Shown here in pieces: positions 42,864-52,446 of a stretch of 64,000 nucleotides of DNA. The first letter of the stretch is position 1. Every line of letters starts with the position of its first letter. A model generated the notes under the pieces. That model made no database searches. It was not told where the DNA came from and saw nothing but the letters and a program-made list of their open reading frames with translations. The position numbers and the translations under genes were made by a program. Source of the DNA: an uncultured Acidimicrobiaceae bacterium (GTDB lineage Bacteria; Actinomycetota; Acidimicrobiia; Acidimicrobiales; RAAP-2); NCBI GenBank assembly GCA_937975915.1, contig CALJTY010000042.1:124001-188000 (forward strand), in the 5' to 3' direction.

Positions 42864-44612
42864 TGAGCCTTCTTGGCTCTCATTACGCCAACTGCGCCAT
42901 AGCGATGCGTACTGACCATTCAGGGCAACTAACTCATCGTGAGTTCCGAGCTCAGCGATTTTTCCGTCAACTACTACGCAGACTCGGTCTGCATCGTGAG
43001 CAGTGTGGAGTCGGTGAGCAATTGCAATAACTGTCCTGCCAGACATAACCGCACTCATGGAGCGCTCTAGGTGTCTGGCTGCGCGAGGGTCGAGAAGTGC
43101 GGTGGCCTCATCAAGAACAAGCGTGTGGGGATTGGCCAGAACCAATCGCGCCAGGGCGAGTTGCTGGGCCTGAGCTGGAGTTAATGAAAATCCCGTGGTG
43201 CCAAGTTCTGTTTCGAGCCCTTGGGGCAGCGCTTTGGCCCACTCCAGAGCGTCAACTGAAGCGAGACAGCTTTCAATTTCTTCGGAGGTGGCATCAGGTT
43301 TTGCCAGTGAAAGATTTTCAAGCAGTGAACCAATGAAGATGTGGTGCTCTTGGGTGACGAGAGCCACATGTCGTCGAAGTGTGTCGAGTGGAAGTCCCGC
43401 GAGCGCGAAGCCACCTACCGTGACAGATCCTTGTCGGGGGGCATCAATGCCTGCAAGGAGGCGCCCGATAGTTGATTTGCCAGCGCCAGAAGGTCCAACA
43501 ATGGCGAGTCGCTCACCGGGGCGAACAGTGAGGGTTATTCCCTTAAGGACGTCTCTTCCGGCTCGGTATGAATAGTGAACATCGTCCATCACAATTACTT
43601 CAGACGTTGGCTCGGGTCCGGTGCTTGGTCGATTGTCGGTTACGACTGAAACGCCTATGAGCCGTGCCAGAGAAGTCTGACCAATTTGCAGCTCGTCGAG
43701 CCACATGATGATTCGATCAAGTGGGTCATTGACTTGCACCACGTAAAGGGTCAACGTTGTGGCCGCACCAATGGAGAGGTGATGATGCAGCGCGAGCCAT
43801 CCACTCCACGCCAGGGTTGTTGCAACCGCCAGGGCAAATGCACTTTCCACTGTTGGAAACCAGTTCATTCGAAGTAGCAATGTATAGATTTCTGAGAAAT
43901 ATGACTCATTGATGTCGCTCTCTATGCGACGCGATTGGCGAGCACTAAGGCGATGTGCATCAATGGTGCGAGCGCCTTCTGCGGTCTCTGAAATTGTGCC
44001 CGACATTGTGGCGTAACTCATGCGCTCTCTTCGATATCCCGGGGGAGCAAATTTGAGATACGTACGTGTTGAGAACACTAGGAAGGGAATCGAAACAATC
44101 GCTCCGATTGAAGCCAGCGGGCTAATCAGCAACATTGCGACCAAGGTAAGGACTGCTTGAAGAATTGCCACCATCCATTCAGGCAAAGCGAAGCGCACGG
44201 TTCGACTGAGCGCTTCGACATCGTTGGTTGTTCGACTGAGGAGATCACCAGTGCCAGCTCGTTCAACATCAATAAGGGGGAGCGCGAGAACTGAAGCCAA
44301 GAATTCTTCACGAAGTGTGGCAAAGATAGTTTCACCAAGTTTGTAGCTCTGCGTTCTGGCTAGGAATGTAAGCAGGGCGTAGCTAAGTGAAGAAATCAGC
44401 AAGAAGATAACCAAGCGAGTGATGTTGTCGGTGTGCAACGTATTAGTTGTGGCTAGGTTGATGATTTTGCCGATTACCCAAGCTGGGATCAATCCCGTAA
44501 TTGCTGCGAGTGCATAGAGCCCCAGCATTTTTGCAATGTCTAACTTGTGGCTCGTAATAAGTTTTCGTGCGTAGGCACGAACTATGTCGTTAGAGGCAAT
44601 AGGTAACTGCAC
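42861..44612 (-). CDS. ABC exporter subunit with intact Walker A/B but degenerate signature
   Basis: 583 residues: six transmembrane helices to about 310, then an NBD. Walker A GPSGAGKST near 375, Walker B TLVLDEATALLD and H-loop IAIAHRLHT are intact, but the signature reads SLTPAQAQQLAL instead of LSGGQ. Its partner is exactly the reverse, so ATP is probably hydrolysed at a single composite site. Substrate of this actinobacterial heterodimer is unknown. The start overlaps the upstream partner's stop (ATGA-type). Confidence 0.85.
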   Translation of the reverse strand: MQLPIASNDIVRAYARKLITSHKLDIAKMLGLYALAAITGLIPAWVIGKIINLATTNTLHTDNITRLVIFLLISSLSYALLTFLARTQSYKLGETIFATLREEFLASVLALPLIDVERAGTGDLLSRTTNDVEALSRTVRFALPEWMVAILQAVLTLVAMLLISPLASIGAIVSIPFLVFSTRTYLKFAPPGYRRERMSYATMSGTISETAEGARTIDAHRLSARQSRRIESDINESYFSEIYTLLLRMNWFPTVESAFALAVATTLAWSGWLALHHHLSIGAATTLTLYVVQVNDPLDRIIMWLDELQIGQTSLARLIGVSVVTDNRPSTGPEPTSEVIVMDDVHYSYRAGRDVLKGITLTVRPGERLAIVGPSGAGKSTIGRLLAGIDAPRQGSVTVGGFALAGLPLDTLRRHVALVTQEHHIFIGSLLENLSLAKPDATSEEIESCLASVDALEWAKALPQGLETELGTTGFSLTPAQAQQLALARLVLANPHTLVLDEATALLDPRAARHLERSMSAVMSGRTVIAIAHRLHTAHDADRVCVVVDGKIAELGTHDELVALNGQYASLWRSWRNESQEGS

Positions 44613-46336
44613 TAGTTATCCTCTCGCAGAACAATCTGTCGGTATTGCTGGGAGCGCGCGACAAGTTCTTGGTGCGTTCCCTTATCAACTACGCGATTAT
44701 CAATCACCAGCAATACGTATTGCATTTTTTCGAGCATCACTGGTGAGGTGCTGGCAACCAGGGTGGTCTTTGACTGACGAGCTTGGCCCAAGCGAGCAGC
44801 GATGCGACTTTCGGTGTGCGTGTCAACGGCTGACGTTGGCTCTACCAGTAGCAAAATGTCTGCTTCAGTAAGGACTGCGCGGGTCAGACTTAGACGTTGG
44901 CGCTGACCGCCAGAGAAACTGCGACCTCGTTCTTCAACAGTTGTAGCGAGTCCGTCATCAAGTGCTTCAAGGATGTCGAGAGAACTTGTCGCTTCGAGGG
45001 CTTTCATAATCCTGTCATCGTTCACATCACCGTGGGGAATGAGTTCACTTCGCAGTTCGCCAGAAAAGAGTCGTGGCTCAACTTCGCTCATGACGATGTG
45101 ACTGCGCACATCTGCAACCAGGAACGATGCAATGTCTGCGCCATTTACCTGCACGCCATCACTATCAGGAATGAAACGTGCGAGTCGGTCACAGAGGTAT
45201 GACGCCTCTGCTGGGGATTCAGTTACTAGACCTGCGAAGTCGCCCTGGTGAAGCAAAATTCCAGAGACATGATCCTGAAGTGAAGTGATTGTGCTCGGCC
45301 ACGCAAGTGCGTGCTCGGGGTCGGCAATTGTTGGCTTCACGGAAAGGATTCGAATAACTTTTCCAGCACCAACGTAGGCACGAGTTGTTGAGATCACATA
45401 TTCAATTGCGGTGCGAAGTGGGGTGGTGAGAAAAGTGGTGTAGCCAAAGAATGCAACTAACTGACCAGGTTGCAAGCTGTGATTCATTACGTCTCTGGCG
45501 CCCAGGTAAGTAACGATGGCGGTAAGTAGCGCGGGGAGAAGTACCTGACCTGACTCGAGACCAGCTTGGGGCCAAGCAATGCGCCATCCCGTGACTTTTA
45601 CTTTTTGACTCTGCTCAACATAGTTAGAAAGAAAAACTTCTTCACCACCAACTCCGCGCAAAATGCGAAGTCCCGTCACGGTGTCTGAGCCCAGAGCGGC
45701 GAGCCTTCCGGCCGCTTCACGCTGGGCTGCCTGTGCCGCGTGCAGTGGTTTCATTAGTGGCGTTGTGAGTGAAGCCAGAAGTGGAACGCCGAGAAGAACA
45801 ATAAGGCCAAGCTGTACTGAAGAGCTCAACAAAATAAATGAAACAACGAGCCACGAAATGATTGCACCCATAAAACGTGCAAATACGTCAAAGGCCCCAC
45901 CGATTCGCATCGCATCTGCAGCGACAGTGTTCACAATGTCACCTGCTTGGACAACGTCAGTGACTGCGCTTCCGGTGCTTGCTACGTGGTGACCAATCGC
46001 TTGTACTGTCCGGTACGCCGCATTCATCCAGTTCGTTACGGCGAGTTGATGGCGAAACATGCCACAGAGCGCCTGGAAGAGTCCGAGCAACATAACAATT
46101 GCAGCCCAGCGAAGTAGTTCAGCGAGCGAGTGATGCGCTACACCTTTATCAATCGCAACTCCAACGGCGGCCCACAATAAGGCTTGGCAAAGCATCCATC
46201 CAATGCCGAAGCAAGCATTCATAATGAGAAGCCATTTTTGATTTCTTGCTATCCAAAACAAGTAACGAAAAGGAGATCGAACGTCCGGAGTGTCTGGATT
46301 CTTTTCTGGAAGTTCTCGGAGCGGCAAACGAAGCAC
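44612..46336 (-). CDS. ABC exporter subunit with intact signature but degenerate Walker A/B
   Basis: 574 residues; transmembrane domain to about 330, then an NBD lacking a P-loop: the Walker A position reads LVTESPAEASYL, Walker B ends LLLVEPTSAVD (Asp replaced by Val), and the H-loop is LVASTSP (His replaced by Ser). The ABC signature FSGGQRQRL is perfect. With the downstream partner this forms a heterodimer with one competent ATP site. GTG start 46336; it begins 56 bases after the mature 3' end of RNase P RNA on the same strand and has no obvious own -10. Confidence 0.85.
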   Translation of the reverse strand: MLRLPLRELPEKNPDTPDVRSPFRYLFWIARNQKWLLIMNACFGIGWMLCQALLWAAVGVAIDKGVAHHSLAELLRWAAIVMLLGLFQALCGMFRHQLAVTNWMNAAYRTVQAIGHHVASTGSAVTDVVQAGDIVNTVAADAMRIGGAFDVFARFMGAIISWLVVSFILLSSSVQLGLIVLLGVPLLASLTTPLMKPLHAAQAAQREAAGRLAALGSDTVTGLRILRGVGGEEVFLSNYVEQSQKVKVTGWRIAWPQAGLESGQVLLPALLTAIVTYLGARDVMNHSLQPGQLVAFFGYTTFLTTPLRTAIEYVISTTRAYVGAGKVIRILSVKPTIADPEHALAWPSTITSLQDHVSGILLHQGDFAGLVTESPAEASYLCDRLARFIPDSDGVQVNGADIASFLVADVRSHIVMSEVEPRLFSGELRSELIPHGDVNDDRIMKALEATSSLDILEALDDGLATTVEERGRSFSGGQRQRLSLTRAVLTEADILLLVEPTSAVDTHTESRIAARLGQARQSKTTLVASTSPVMLEKMQYVLLVIDNRVVDKGTHQELVARSQQYRQIVLREDN

Positions 46337-46391
46337 GAACTAGTTTGCCAGTTTTCTGCGGCTTCTTGGATTACTTCTTCAAACCCTTGCG

Positions 46392-46769
<378 letters not shown>

Positions 46770-46772
46770 ACA

Positions 46773-46801
46773 ATTCTGACACATCAGGGCAAAAACCTCA
46801 A
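46773..46801 (-). promoter_or_regulatory. Promoter of rnpB
   Basis: On the minus strand TTGAGG (46796-46801), exactly 17 bases, CAGAAT (46773-46778), then about six bases to the mature 5' end. A -35/-10 sigma-A promoter, unlike the -35-poor protein-gene promoters here. Confidence 0.6.
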
Positions 46802-46829
46802 GAGGCATCTTTTTGTCACTGGGGGCAGG

Positions 46830-46835
46830 TAGCCT
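46830..46835 (+). promoter_or_regulatory. Leaderless -10 element of xseA
   Basis: TAGCCT, six bases, GTG at 46842. Divergent from the rnpB promoter within about 30 bp. Confidence 0.65.
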
Positions 46836-46841
46836 CGCCTC

Positions 46842-48113
46842 GTGGTTCCTGACGAAATTTCAACCGATACCCACATCCATGAGGTGGGAGAGTTCTATGA
46901 ACTCTTGACCGCTCAGCTGGAATCGGCCTACGGCAAGCGCAACCCCCAGTGGGTCAGAGGTGAAATCGCGAAGGTCTATGAAAAAGGTCACGTCTACATC
47001 GACCTCGTTGACGCAGGATCGTCTCCATCTGATGCAAGACGACCAATGCTCGGCACTCACTGCTGGCAAGGGCCATGGGGCTCTCTCAAGCGCAAACTCT
47101 CTGAAGATGGGATAACTCTTAAAGAAGGAATGGTGGTTAACTTCCTCGGTTACGTAGACGTCTATGCGCCTCAGGGAAAAATCGGATTCACAATTATGCA
47201 GGTTGACGTTGAAGGCTTGCTCGGTGACGCAGCAAAACGTCGTGCAGATTTAATCAAGAAACTCCATGCTGAAGGTGTTGTTGAAGCGAATAAGCAAACA
47301 GTTGTTCCACCAGTGCCTCTTCGCGTTGGACTTGTTGCCAGTCCCGGGACCGAGGGATACAGCGACTTCACTGGACAGCTACTTAATTCGGGATATGGAT
47401 TCGAAATTACTTTGGTGAAAACCGCCGTGCAAGGCGACACCGCTCCACCGCAAATCGCTAGTGCGATTCAAGCCCTCGATGCGCATGGCGTTGACATCAT
47501 CTGCCTCGTGCGTGGTGGAGGATCGAAGGGTGACCTTTCATGTTTCGACGATGAGCGAATTGCTCGCGCTATTGGTTCATCATCAACGCCGGTCTTTACG
47601 GGCATTGGCCACACCGGTGATGAATCAATTGCTGACATCGTGGCCCACACCAGAGCCATCACTCCGACAAAGCTTGGTGAAGAGATTGCTGCTCTCGTGA
47701 GCGGATGGCACCAACGACGCGTGATCATTCCTGCACAACGAATCATGGTGGGAACTACAGAAGTTTTGGATGAAGCAACTGAATACCTCGCAGAGCGCCG
47801 CCGCACCATGATTTTTGCTGTTCGTGACCGTCTACGAGCAGAGCGCCGACACCTCGGCTCTGTTCGCCAGCAACTTCTCATGCAGAGTCGTCACGTGATG
47901 ACCTCAGCAGGTCAGCTCATCACCAGCACCAAGCAACTCCTCGGTGCCTATGACCCTAAAAAGCGCATGGCCCAGGGCTGGTCGGTAACGACCAATGCCA
48001 GTGGTCAAGTGGTGAAGTCCCTTGGCGACGTTGCGGTGGGCGAGAACGTACGAGTTCTCGTTAGTGATGGATCATTTGAATCAACAGTGAATCAGAAAGA
48101 TGGAAACTCATGA
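46842..48113 (+). CDS. xseA: Exodeoxyribonuclease VII large subunit
   Basis: 423 residues. N-terminal OB-fold (WVRGEIAKVYEKGHVYIDLVD), then the catalytic XseA domain with VGLVASPGTEGYSDF near 165 and CLVRGGGSKGDLSCFDDERIARAI near 225-245, GIGHTGDESIADIVAHTRAITPT near 255, and a coiled-coil tail that binds XseB, ending KRMAQGWSVTT. ExoVII degrades single-stranded DNA. The stop overlaps xseB by 4 bp. GTG start is leaderless. Confidence 0.95.
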   Translation: MVPDEISTDTHIHEVGEFYELLTAQLESAYGKRNPQWVRGEIAKVYEKGHVYIDLVDAGSSPSDARRPMLGTHCWQGPWGSLKRKLSEDGITLKEGMVVNFLGYVDVYAPQGKIGFTIMQVDVEGLLGDAAKRRADLIKKLHAEGVVEANKQTVVPPVPLRVGLVASPGTEGYSDFTGQLLNSGYGFEITLVKTAVQGDTAPPQIASAIQALDAHGVDIICLVRGGGSKGDLSCFDDERIARAIGSSSTPVFTGIGHTGDESIADIVAHTRAITPTKLGEEIAALVSGWHQRRVIIPAQRIMVGTTEVLDEATEYLAERRRTMIFAVRDRLRAERRHLGSVRQQLLMQSRHVMTSAGQLITSTKQLLGAYDPKKRMAQGWSVTTNASGQVVKSLGDVAVGENVRVLVSDGSFESTVNQKDGNS

Positions 48114-48322
48114 CAAAGAACATGGACTGGAATGAAGCTGCCAGCGAACTCAACGCAATCGTTGAATCGTTTGACGAAGGCGAAGTGTCGGTTGACGACC
48201 TGTTCGTGAAACTTGAACGCGCCACCGCAATTATTGAGTCGCTAGAAGCTCGACTTGATGCAACGAAGGCAAAGGTCGAGGAACTTGCTCCTCGGATTGC
48301 TCAGGTGGCTAACGACGAATGA
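48110..48322 (+). CDS. xseB: Exodeoxyribonuclease VII small subunit
   Basis: 70 residues, helical: MTKNMDWNEAASELNAIVES, a DEGEVSVDDLFVKLERATAIIE core and an acidic tail. Short, amphipathic coiled-coil partner of XseA, in the expected operon position with ATGA overlaps on both sides. It has no catalytic residues; it wraps the XseA coiled coils. Confidence 0.9.
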   Translation: MTKNMDWNEAASELNAIVESFDEGEVSVDDLFVKLERATAIIESLEARLDATKAKVEELAPRIAQVANDE

Positions 48323-49032
48323 GCGACTCGTTTTATTTCCGACAGCTCCTCGCCGGACGTGACTTCGCAGTAGGAAACGACATTGCGCGACAAATGCTCA
48401 ACTTTGCTTACGCAATTGGTGACAAGGAAACAGGGGAGGCAATCCTCGTTGACCCTTCGTACCACCCAACCGAGCTCGTAGAAAAAGTTGAAGCAGATGG
48501 CTTAAAGGTTGTTGGAGTAATTGCCACTCACTTTCATGCTGACCACATTGGCGGCGACCTCATGGGATATGAAATCCCTGGCATCGCAGAATTACTGCAG
48601 TACCGAAACGTTCCAATCCACGTGCAAGCAACTGAGGTCGCGTGGGTGACTAAGGGAACTGGTGTTGAAGCTGTAAACCTTGTCCAGCACGAAAGCAACG
48701 ACATCCTAAAAGTTGGAAAGTTTGAGATTGAATTCATCCACACTCCGGGCCACACACCTGGAAGCCAGTGCATGCTGGTAAATAACTGTCTCATCAGTGG
48801 CGACACACTTTTCGTAGACGGCTGTGGTCGCACAGACTTCCCCTACTCACAACCAGAAGAGATGTACATCTCGCTCAACGAACGACTCGCCGGTATCAAA
48901 GATGAAGTCGTTCTCTATCCGGGCCACCTTTACTCAGCTGAACGTCATGCCCCAATGGGCGAAGTTCGAAAGAACAACTTCGTCTTGGCACCAGTTTCAA
49001 AAGAGCAGTGGCTAGCGATGTTCGCTCGATGA
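48319..49032 (+). CDS. MBL-fold metallo-hydrolase (glyoxalase II/ETHE1-like)
   Basis: 237 residues. Zinc site HFHADHIGG near 73-81, further ligands HTPGHTPGS near 137, Asp in GDTLFVDGCGRTDF near 156-168 and YPGHLYS near 202. GRTDF resembles ETHE1/persulfide dioxygenase-like and glyoxalase II enzymes, which hydrolyse thioesters or oxidise persulfides. The exonuclease neighbours give no substrate hint. ATGA overlap with xseB and with the next gene. Confidence 0.85.
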   Translation: MSDSFYFRQLLAGRDFAVGNDIARQMLNFAYAIGDKETGEAILVDPSYHPTELVEKVEADGLKVVGVIATHFHADHIGGDLMGYEIPGIAELLQYRNVPIHVQATEVAWVTKGTGVEAVNLVQHESNDILKVGKFEIEFIHTPGHTPGSQCMLVNNCLISGDTLFVDGCGRTDFPYSQPEEMYISLNERLAGIKDEVVLYPGHLYSAERHAPMGEVRKNNFVLAPVSKEQWLAMFAR

Positions 49033-50222
49033 CACTCAGCTCAAACGATCACGTTGTTGTAGTTGGTGCGGGGCTCGCTGGGTGGCGCTTCATTGAATCA
49101 CTTCGCCGCGATGGCTATGAGGGAAAGATCACTCTGATTGGCGATGAACCCTACGCTCCCTATGACCGCCCTCCTCTCTCTAAGCAAGTTCTCTCCGGAA
49201 AATGGGATGTTGATAAAACATTGCTCGCAAGTGACGAAGCGCTCGAAAATGCGAACATCACTTCAATCTTCGGAGTGCCAGCAAAATCACTTGACGCGTC
49301 AACTCATACAGTCACACTTGAAAATGGTGAAACCGTCAGTGGAACACACATTGTCATTGCAACAGGCACTCGAGCCAGGCGGCTTTCATTCAGTGACGAG
49401 TCACTGGTGCACACCATTAGAAGCAGAGATGACATCGAGGGTCTAAACGCCCTCCTTGCGACAGTCCCTGAAGGATCAACCGTTGCTGTCATTGGTGGTG
49501 GGTTCATTGGAGCTGAAGCTGCGACTGCTCTAAAGGCCCGTGGGCTACACCCCGTGGTCCTCGAAGGACTTTCTCGTCCGCTGATTGGAGCCCTTGGAGA
49601 ACAAGCATCTGAATGGTTACTTCCACTGGCACAAAACGCTGAGATTGAACTTCGAACTAGCCAAGAAATTCGCGACGTAAGCAATGGCAGTGTTATTTTC
49701 GCTGACGGAAGCACGCTGGAAGTTGCGGCAGTAATTCTTGGAGTTGGTGCAGTAGTAAATACTGAGTGGCTGCAAACTTCTGGCCTTTCACTTGAAGGTG
49801 GGGTAGTCGTTGATGAAAATCTCCTTGCTACGCCATCCATTGGGGCCATTGGCGACGTTGCAAAGTTTCCGTTTAAAGGTGAATTGACTCGAATTGAGCA
49901 CTGGCAAGTAGCAACTGATCACGCTGCAGCGATGTCGCTGCACTGGGCTAAAGGTGAAAAAGCACCAGACATGGTTCCTTATTTCTGGTCTGATCAATAC
50001 GGAAAGAAAATTCAGATGCTCGGTCACCCTCACCCAAGTGATGACATTGTCAAAGTCGCGGGAAGTGACGAAGAAGGCAAGTGGCTGGCGCTGTATTCAC
50101 GTGCAGGGATCGTTACTGGAATTCTGTCGCTAAGCCAACCTCGTTGGCTAATGGTTTCAAAGGTGTTGCTCGACGAAGAAACAACTCTTAGCCAAGCAAT
50201 GCAAATGCAGCCTTGGGCTTAA
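49029..50222 (+). CDS. FAD-dependent NAD(P)H oxidoreductase (ferredoxin reductase type)
   Basis: 397 residues from ATG 49029 (the in-frame GTG-like start at 49008 overlaps the MBL gene). FAD motif VVVVGAGLAGWRFIESLRRDGY at the N-terminus, the substrate-binding PYDRPPLSKQ near 50, NAD motif VAVIGGGFIGAEAATAL near 150, the second FAD motif IGAIGDVAKFPF near 280, and a C-terminal reductase-like domain. Rubredoxin/ferredoxin-NAD reductase-like members hand electrons to Fe-S proteins or oxygenases; here the partner is unknown. Confidence 0.88.
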   Translation: MTLSSNDHVVVVGAGLAGWRFIESLRRDGYEGKITLIGDEPYAPYDRPPLSKQVLSGKWDVDKTLLASDEALENANITSIFGVPAKSLDASTHTVTLENGETVSGTHIVIATGTRARRLSFSDESLVHTIRSRDDIEGLNALLATVPEGSTVAVIGGGFIGAEAATALKARGLHPVVLEGLSRPLIGALGEQASEWLLPLAQNAEIELRTSQEIRDVSNGSVIFADGSTLEVAAVILGVGAVVNTEWLQTSGLSLEGGVVVDENLLATPSIGAIGDVAKFPFKGELTRIEHWQVATDHAAAMSLHWAKGEKAPDMVPYFWSDQYGKKIQMLGHPHPSDDIVKVAGSDEEGKWLALYSRAGIVTGILSLSQPRWLMVSKVLLDEETTLSQAMQMQPWA

Positions 50223-50981
50223 TTAGCCGTTGATGTAATAAACAACATTGACCTGAACGTTGACAGACTCAGTTCCAGACTGAATTGGCACCGAAGTCTT
50301 CAAAGCGTCACTCGCAGCTGATCCGTACATGATTGGCGGTGGAGTGTTCTGAGATTCGTTATCGGTCAGACGCTTGATTTTTCCAACATGGAATTTTCCA
50401 GTAGTGCCGAGACTCTGAGCAATGCTCAGTGCATTTTGAAGTGCTTGTGCTCGCGCCATTTTGAGCGCCGCTCCATTGTGCGAAAGCGTAAACGAGATGC
50501 CACTTAGCTGCGCACCAGTTCCGCCAGCTTTAACAGCACTATCAATAACCACACCAACCTTTGAAGAGTTAGGCATGGTCACGTTCAAAGTGTCAGAGGC
50601 GTAGTAACCAGTGATAACTCCAGCATTGTTGGTAGTGGGGCTAACACTCAGGTTTGACGTTTGAATGTCTTTTTTCGCAACGCCGCCACTGATCAATGCA
50701 TTTTGCACCAGTGCAATACGAGCATTGTTGGCACTCAAAGCAGCTCCAGGTGTCGGTCCATTGGTATTCACTCCGACTTGGAATGAAGCAGTATCAGGCA
50801 CTGCTGTGACGGTTGCACTACCTGTGACGGCAACAGTGCCATGAGAGGAGTGGTGCGAAATCATTGCCAGTCCACCGATTAACAAGATAAGAACTAGAAG
50901 TAACTGCCAGATACGTGCGTTACCACCGCGAAAACTTTGCATCAATGAACTTCTGGTTGAAACCGGCTGGTCAATGCTCAT
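50223..50981 (-). CDS. SIMPL-domain (DUF541) protein
   Basis: 252 residues from ATG 50981, with GAGGAGTG just upstream (the in-frame GTG at 50987 lies inside that site). One N-terminal helix (WQLLLVLILLIGGLAMI) then a SIMPL domain: GTVAVTGSATVTAVPDTASFQVGV, the middle ALKMARAQALQNALSIAQSLG and an end KTSVPIQSGTESVNVQVNVVY. Related proteins are periplasmic/secreted and oligomeric; function unclear. It is the last gene of the glycerol operon, 17 bases after glpK stop on the minus strand, but no role in glycerol use is known. Confidence 0.85.
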   Translation of the reverse strand: MSIDQPVSTRSSLMQSFRGGNARIWQLLLVLILLIGGLAMISHHSSHGTVAVTGSATVTAVPDTASFQVGVNTNGPTPGAALSANNARIALVQNALISGGVAKKDIQTSNLSVSPTTNNAGVITGYYASDTLNVTMPNSSKVGVVIDSAVKAGGTGAQLSGISFTLSHNGAALKMARAQALQNALSIAQSLGTTGKFHVGKIKRLTDNESQNTPPPIMYGSAASDALKTSVPIQSGTESVNVQVNVVYYING

Positions 50982-50997
50982 AGGCACTCCTCAAAAA

Positions 50998-52446
50998 CTA
51001 GAACTGCACTGAACTTAGTTCAGGAATTGTCTTTTCGGTACGCGCCACAACGAGTTTCCAGTTTTTCCGGAGAGTTTCGCGCTCTTCATCATTGATCTGC
51101 GGAGTGAATTCCTTAGCAGGAGACCAGAGATTCTCAACTTGGTCGAGCGTCAAATGACCTGCGCCAACAAGTGCCATTAGTCCCGCGCCTCGAGTCGTTG
51201 CTTCACGCTCAGTTGAAACACTGACGCGAAGTCCAGTGAAGTTACTGAAGCACTGCAAGAAGAACTCATTGGCGGTGATTCCGCCATCGACGCGAATTTC
51301 TTCTTGCTTCACACCGGTCTGGACTTCGCTGGCGAGCACTAGATCTGCTCCACGCTGGGCAATGCCTTCTAGTACAGCTCGCACCATGTGCGCCTTAGTG
51401 GTTCCACGGGTGAGTCCAAAGAAACCGCCTCGTGCACCAAAGTCCCAATACGGAGTTCCAAGACCAGCAAGGGCTGGAACAAAGGAAACGCCGTCTGAAG
51501 AAGGAACTGATGTTGCGAGTGGCTCAAGTTCAGCGAAGTCATTTACGAGTCCGAGCTCGTTCTTAATCCACTCAAGGCATGAACCAGCTGAAAGAACAAT
51601 GCCTTCAATGCCCCAAGTGAGTTTGCCGTTTTGGCTTCGGGCAACGATCGGAAAACAGCCCGAAGTGTATCTATTTAGGTTTTCTGGTCCAACAGAGCCA
51701 TCAATCATGTTGAGCATGGCGCCAGTTCCAAACGTAATTTTCGTGCCCTTGCTAATGCAGCTCTGTCCAAAGAGCGATGCGGACTGGTCTCCAACAAGTG
51801 CAGTGATCGGAATGTTCCCGAGTGCGCTGGCAACACCGTGTGCGCCCATGGTGTCAACGATCGTTGGCATTGTTTCTTTATCAATTTTCAAAACATCGAG
51901 AACGTGCTGGTCCCAGGATGCAATGTCAAGAGAAATGAAACCATTGACCGCAGCGTTAGAGGTATCGGTGATGTGCAGTGCGCCGTTACTGATGACGTAA
52001 GCAATCCAAGTTTCGATGGTGGCGAAGCGCAGTTCTTTAGACGGACGTCCAGATTGCTCAACGAGCCACTTGGCCTTCGTGGCGGACTGGTTCGGGGCGA
52101 GGCGAATGTTCTCACCTTGCAAAATAAGACAATCAATGACAGTTCGAAGGTCTTGCCAACCAAGTGCTGGACCTACAGGTTCACCAGTGGTCGCGTCAAA
52201 GACGATGGTTGTCGCGCGCTGGTTGGTAATTCCAACTACGTCGCACGTTCCGCCTTCACTAAGTGTTTTTGCAGAAAGCTCTAAAACAAGACGCTTGATT
52301 TCATTGGCATCAAGTTCCACTTCGCCAGGTTGTGGGGAAGTGACAGTCAGTTGTTGCTGTTGAATGTGCGAGACATGTCCTTGCTCGTCAACAATCGCGG
52401 TGCGAATTGAGGTTGTCCCAACATCAATCGCTAGTGCCCTTACCAA
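50998..52446 (-). CDS. glpK: Glycerol kinase (FGGY family)
   Basis: 482 residues. ATPase-fold motifs: AIDVGTTSIRTAIVDEQGHV at the N-terminus, WQDLRT near 95, VGDQSASLFGQ near 215, GTGAMLNMIDG near 235, GLGTPYWDFGARGGFFGLTRG near 320 and RVDGGITANEFFLQ near 390. GlpK phosphorylates glycerol to glycerol-3-phosphate. Reading the FGGY signature and the GlpD neighbour, glycerol is the best substrate. Start overlaps the FAD oxidase stop. Confidence 0.85.
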   Translation of the reverse strand: MVRALAIDVGTTSIRTAIVDEQGHVSHIQQQQLTVTSPQPGEVELDANEIKRLVLELSAKTLSEGGTCDVVGITNQRATTIVFDATTGEPVGPALGWQDLRTVIDCLILQGENIRLAPNQSATKAKWLVEQSGRPSKELRFATIETWIAYVISNGALHITDTSNAAVNGFISLDIASWDQHVLDVLKIDKETMPTIVDTMGAHGVASALGNIPITALVGDQSASLFGQSCISKGTKITFGTGAMLNMIDGSVGPENLNRYTSGCFPIVARSQNGKLTWGIEGIVLSAGSCLEWIKNELGLVNDFAELEPLATSVPSSDGVSFVPALAGLGTPYWDFGARGGFFGLTRGTTKAHMVRAVLEGIAQRGADLVLASEVQTGVKQEEIRVDGGITANEFFLQCFSNFTGLRVSVSTEREATTRGAGLMALVGAGHLTLDQVENLWSPAKEFTPQINDEERETLRKNWKLVVARTEKTIPELSSVQF

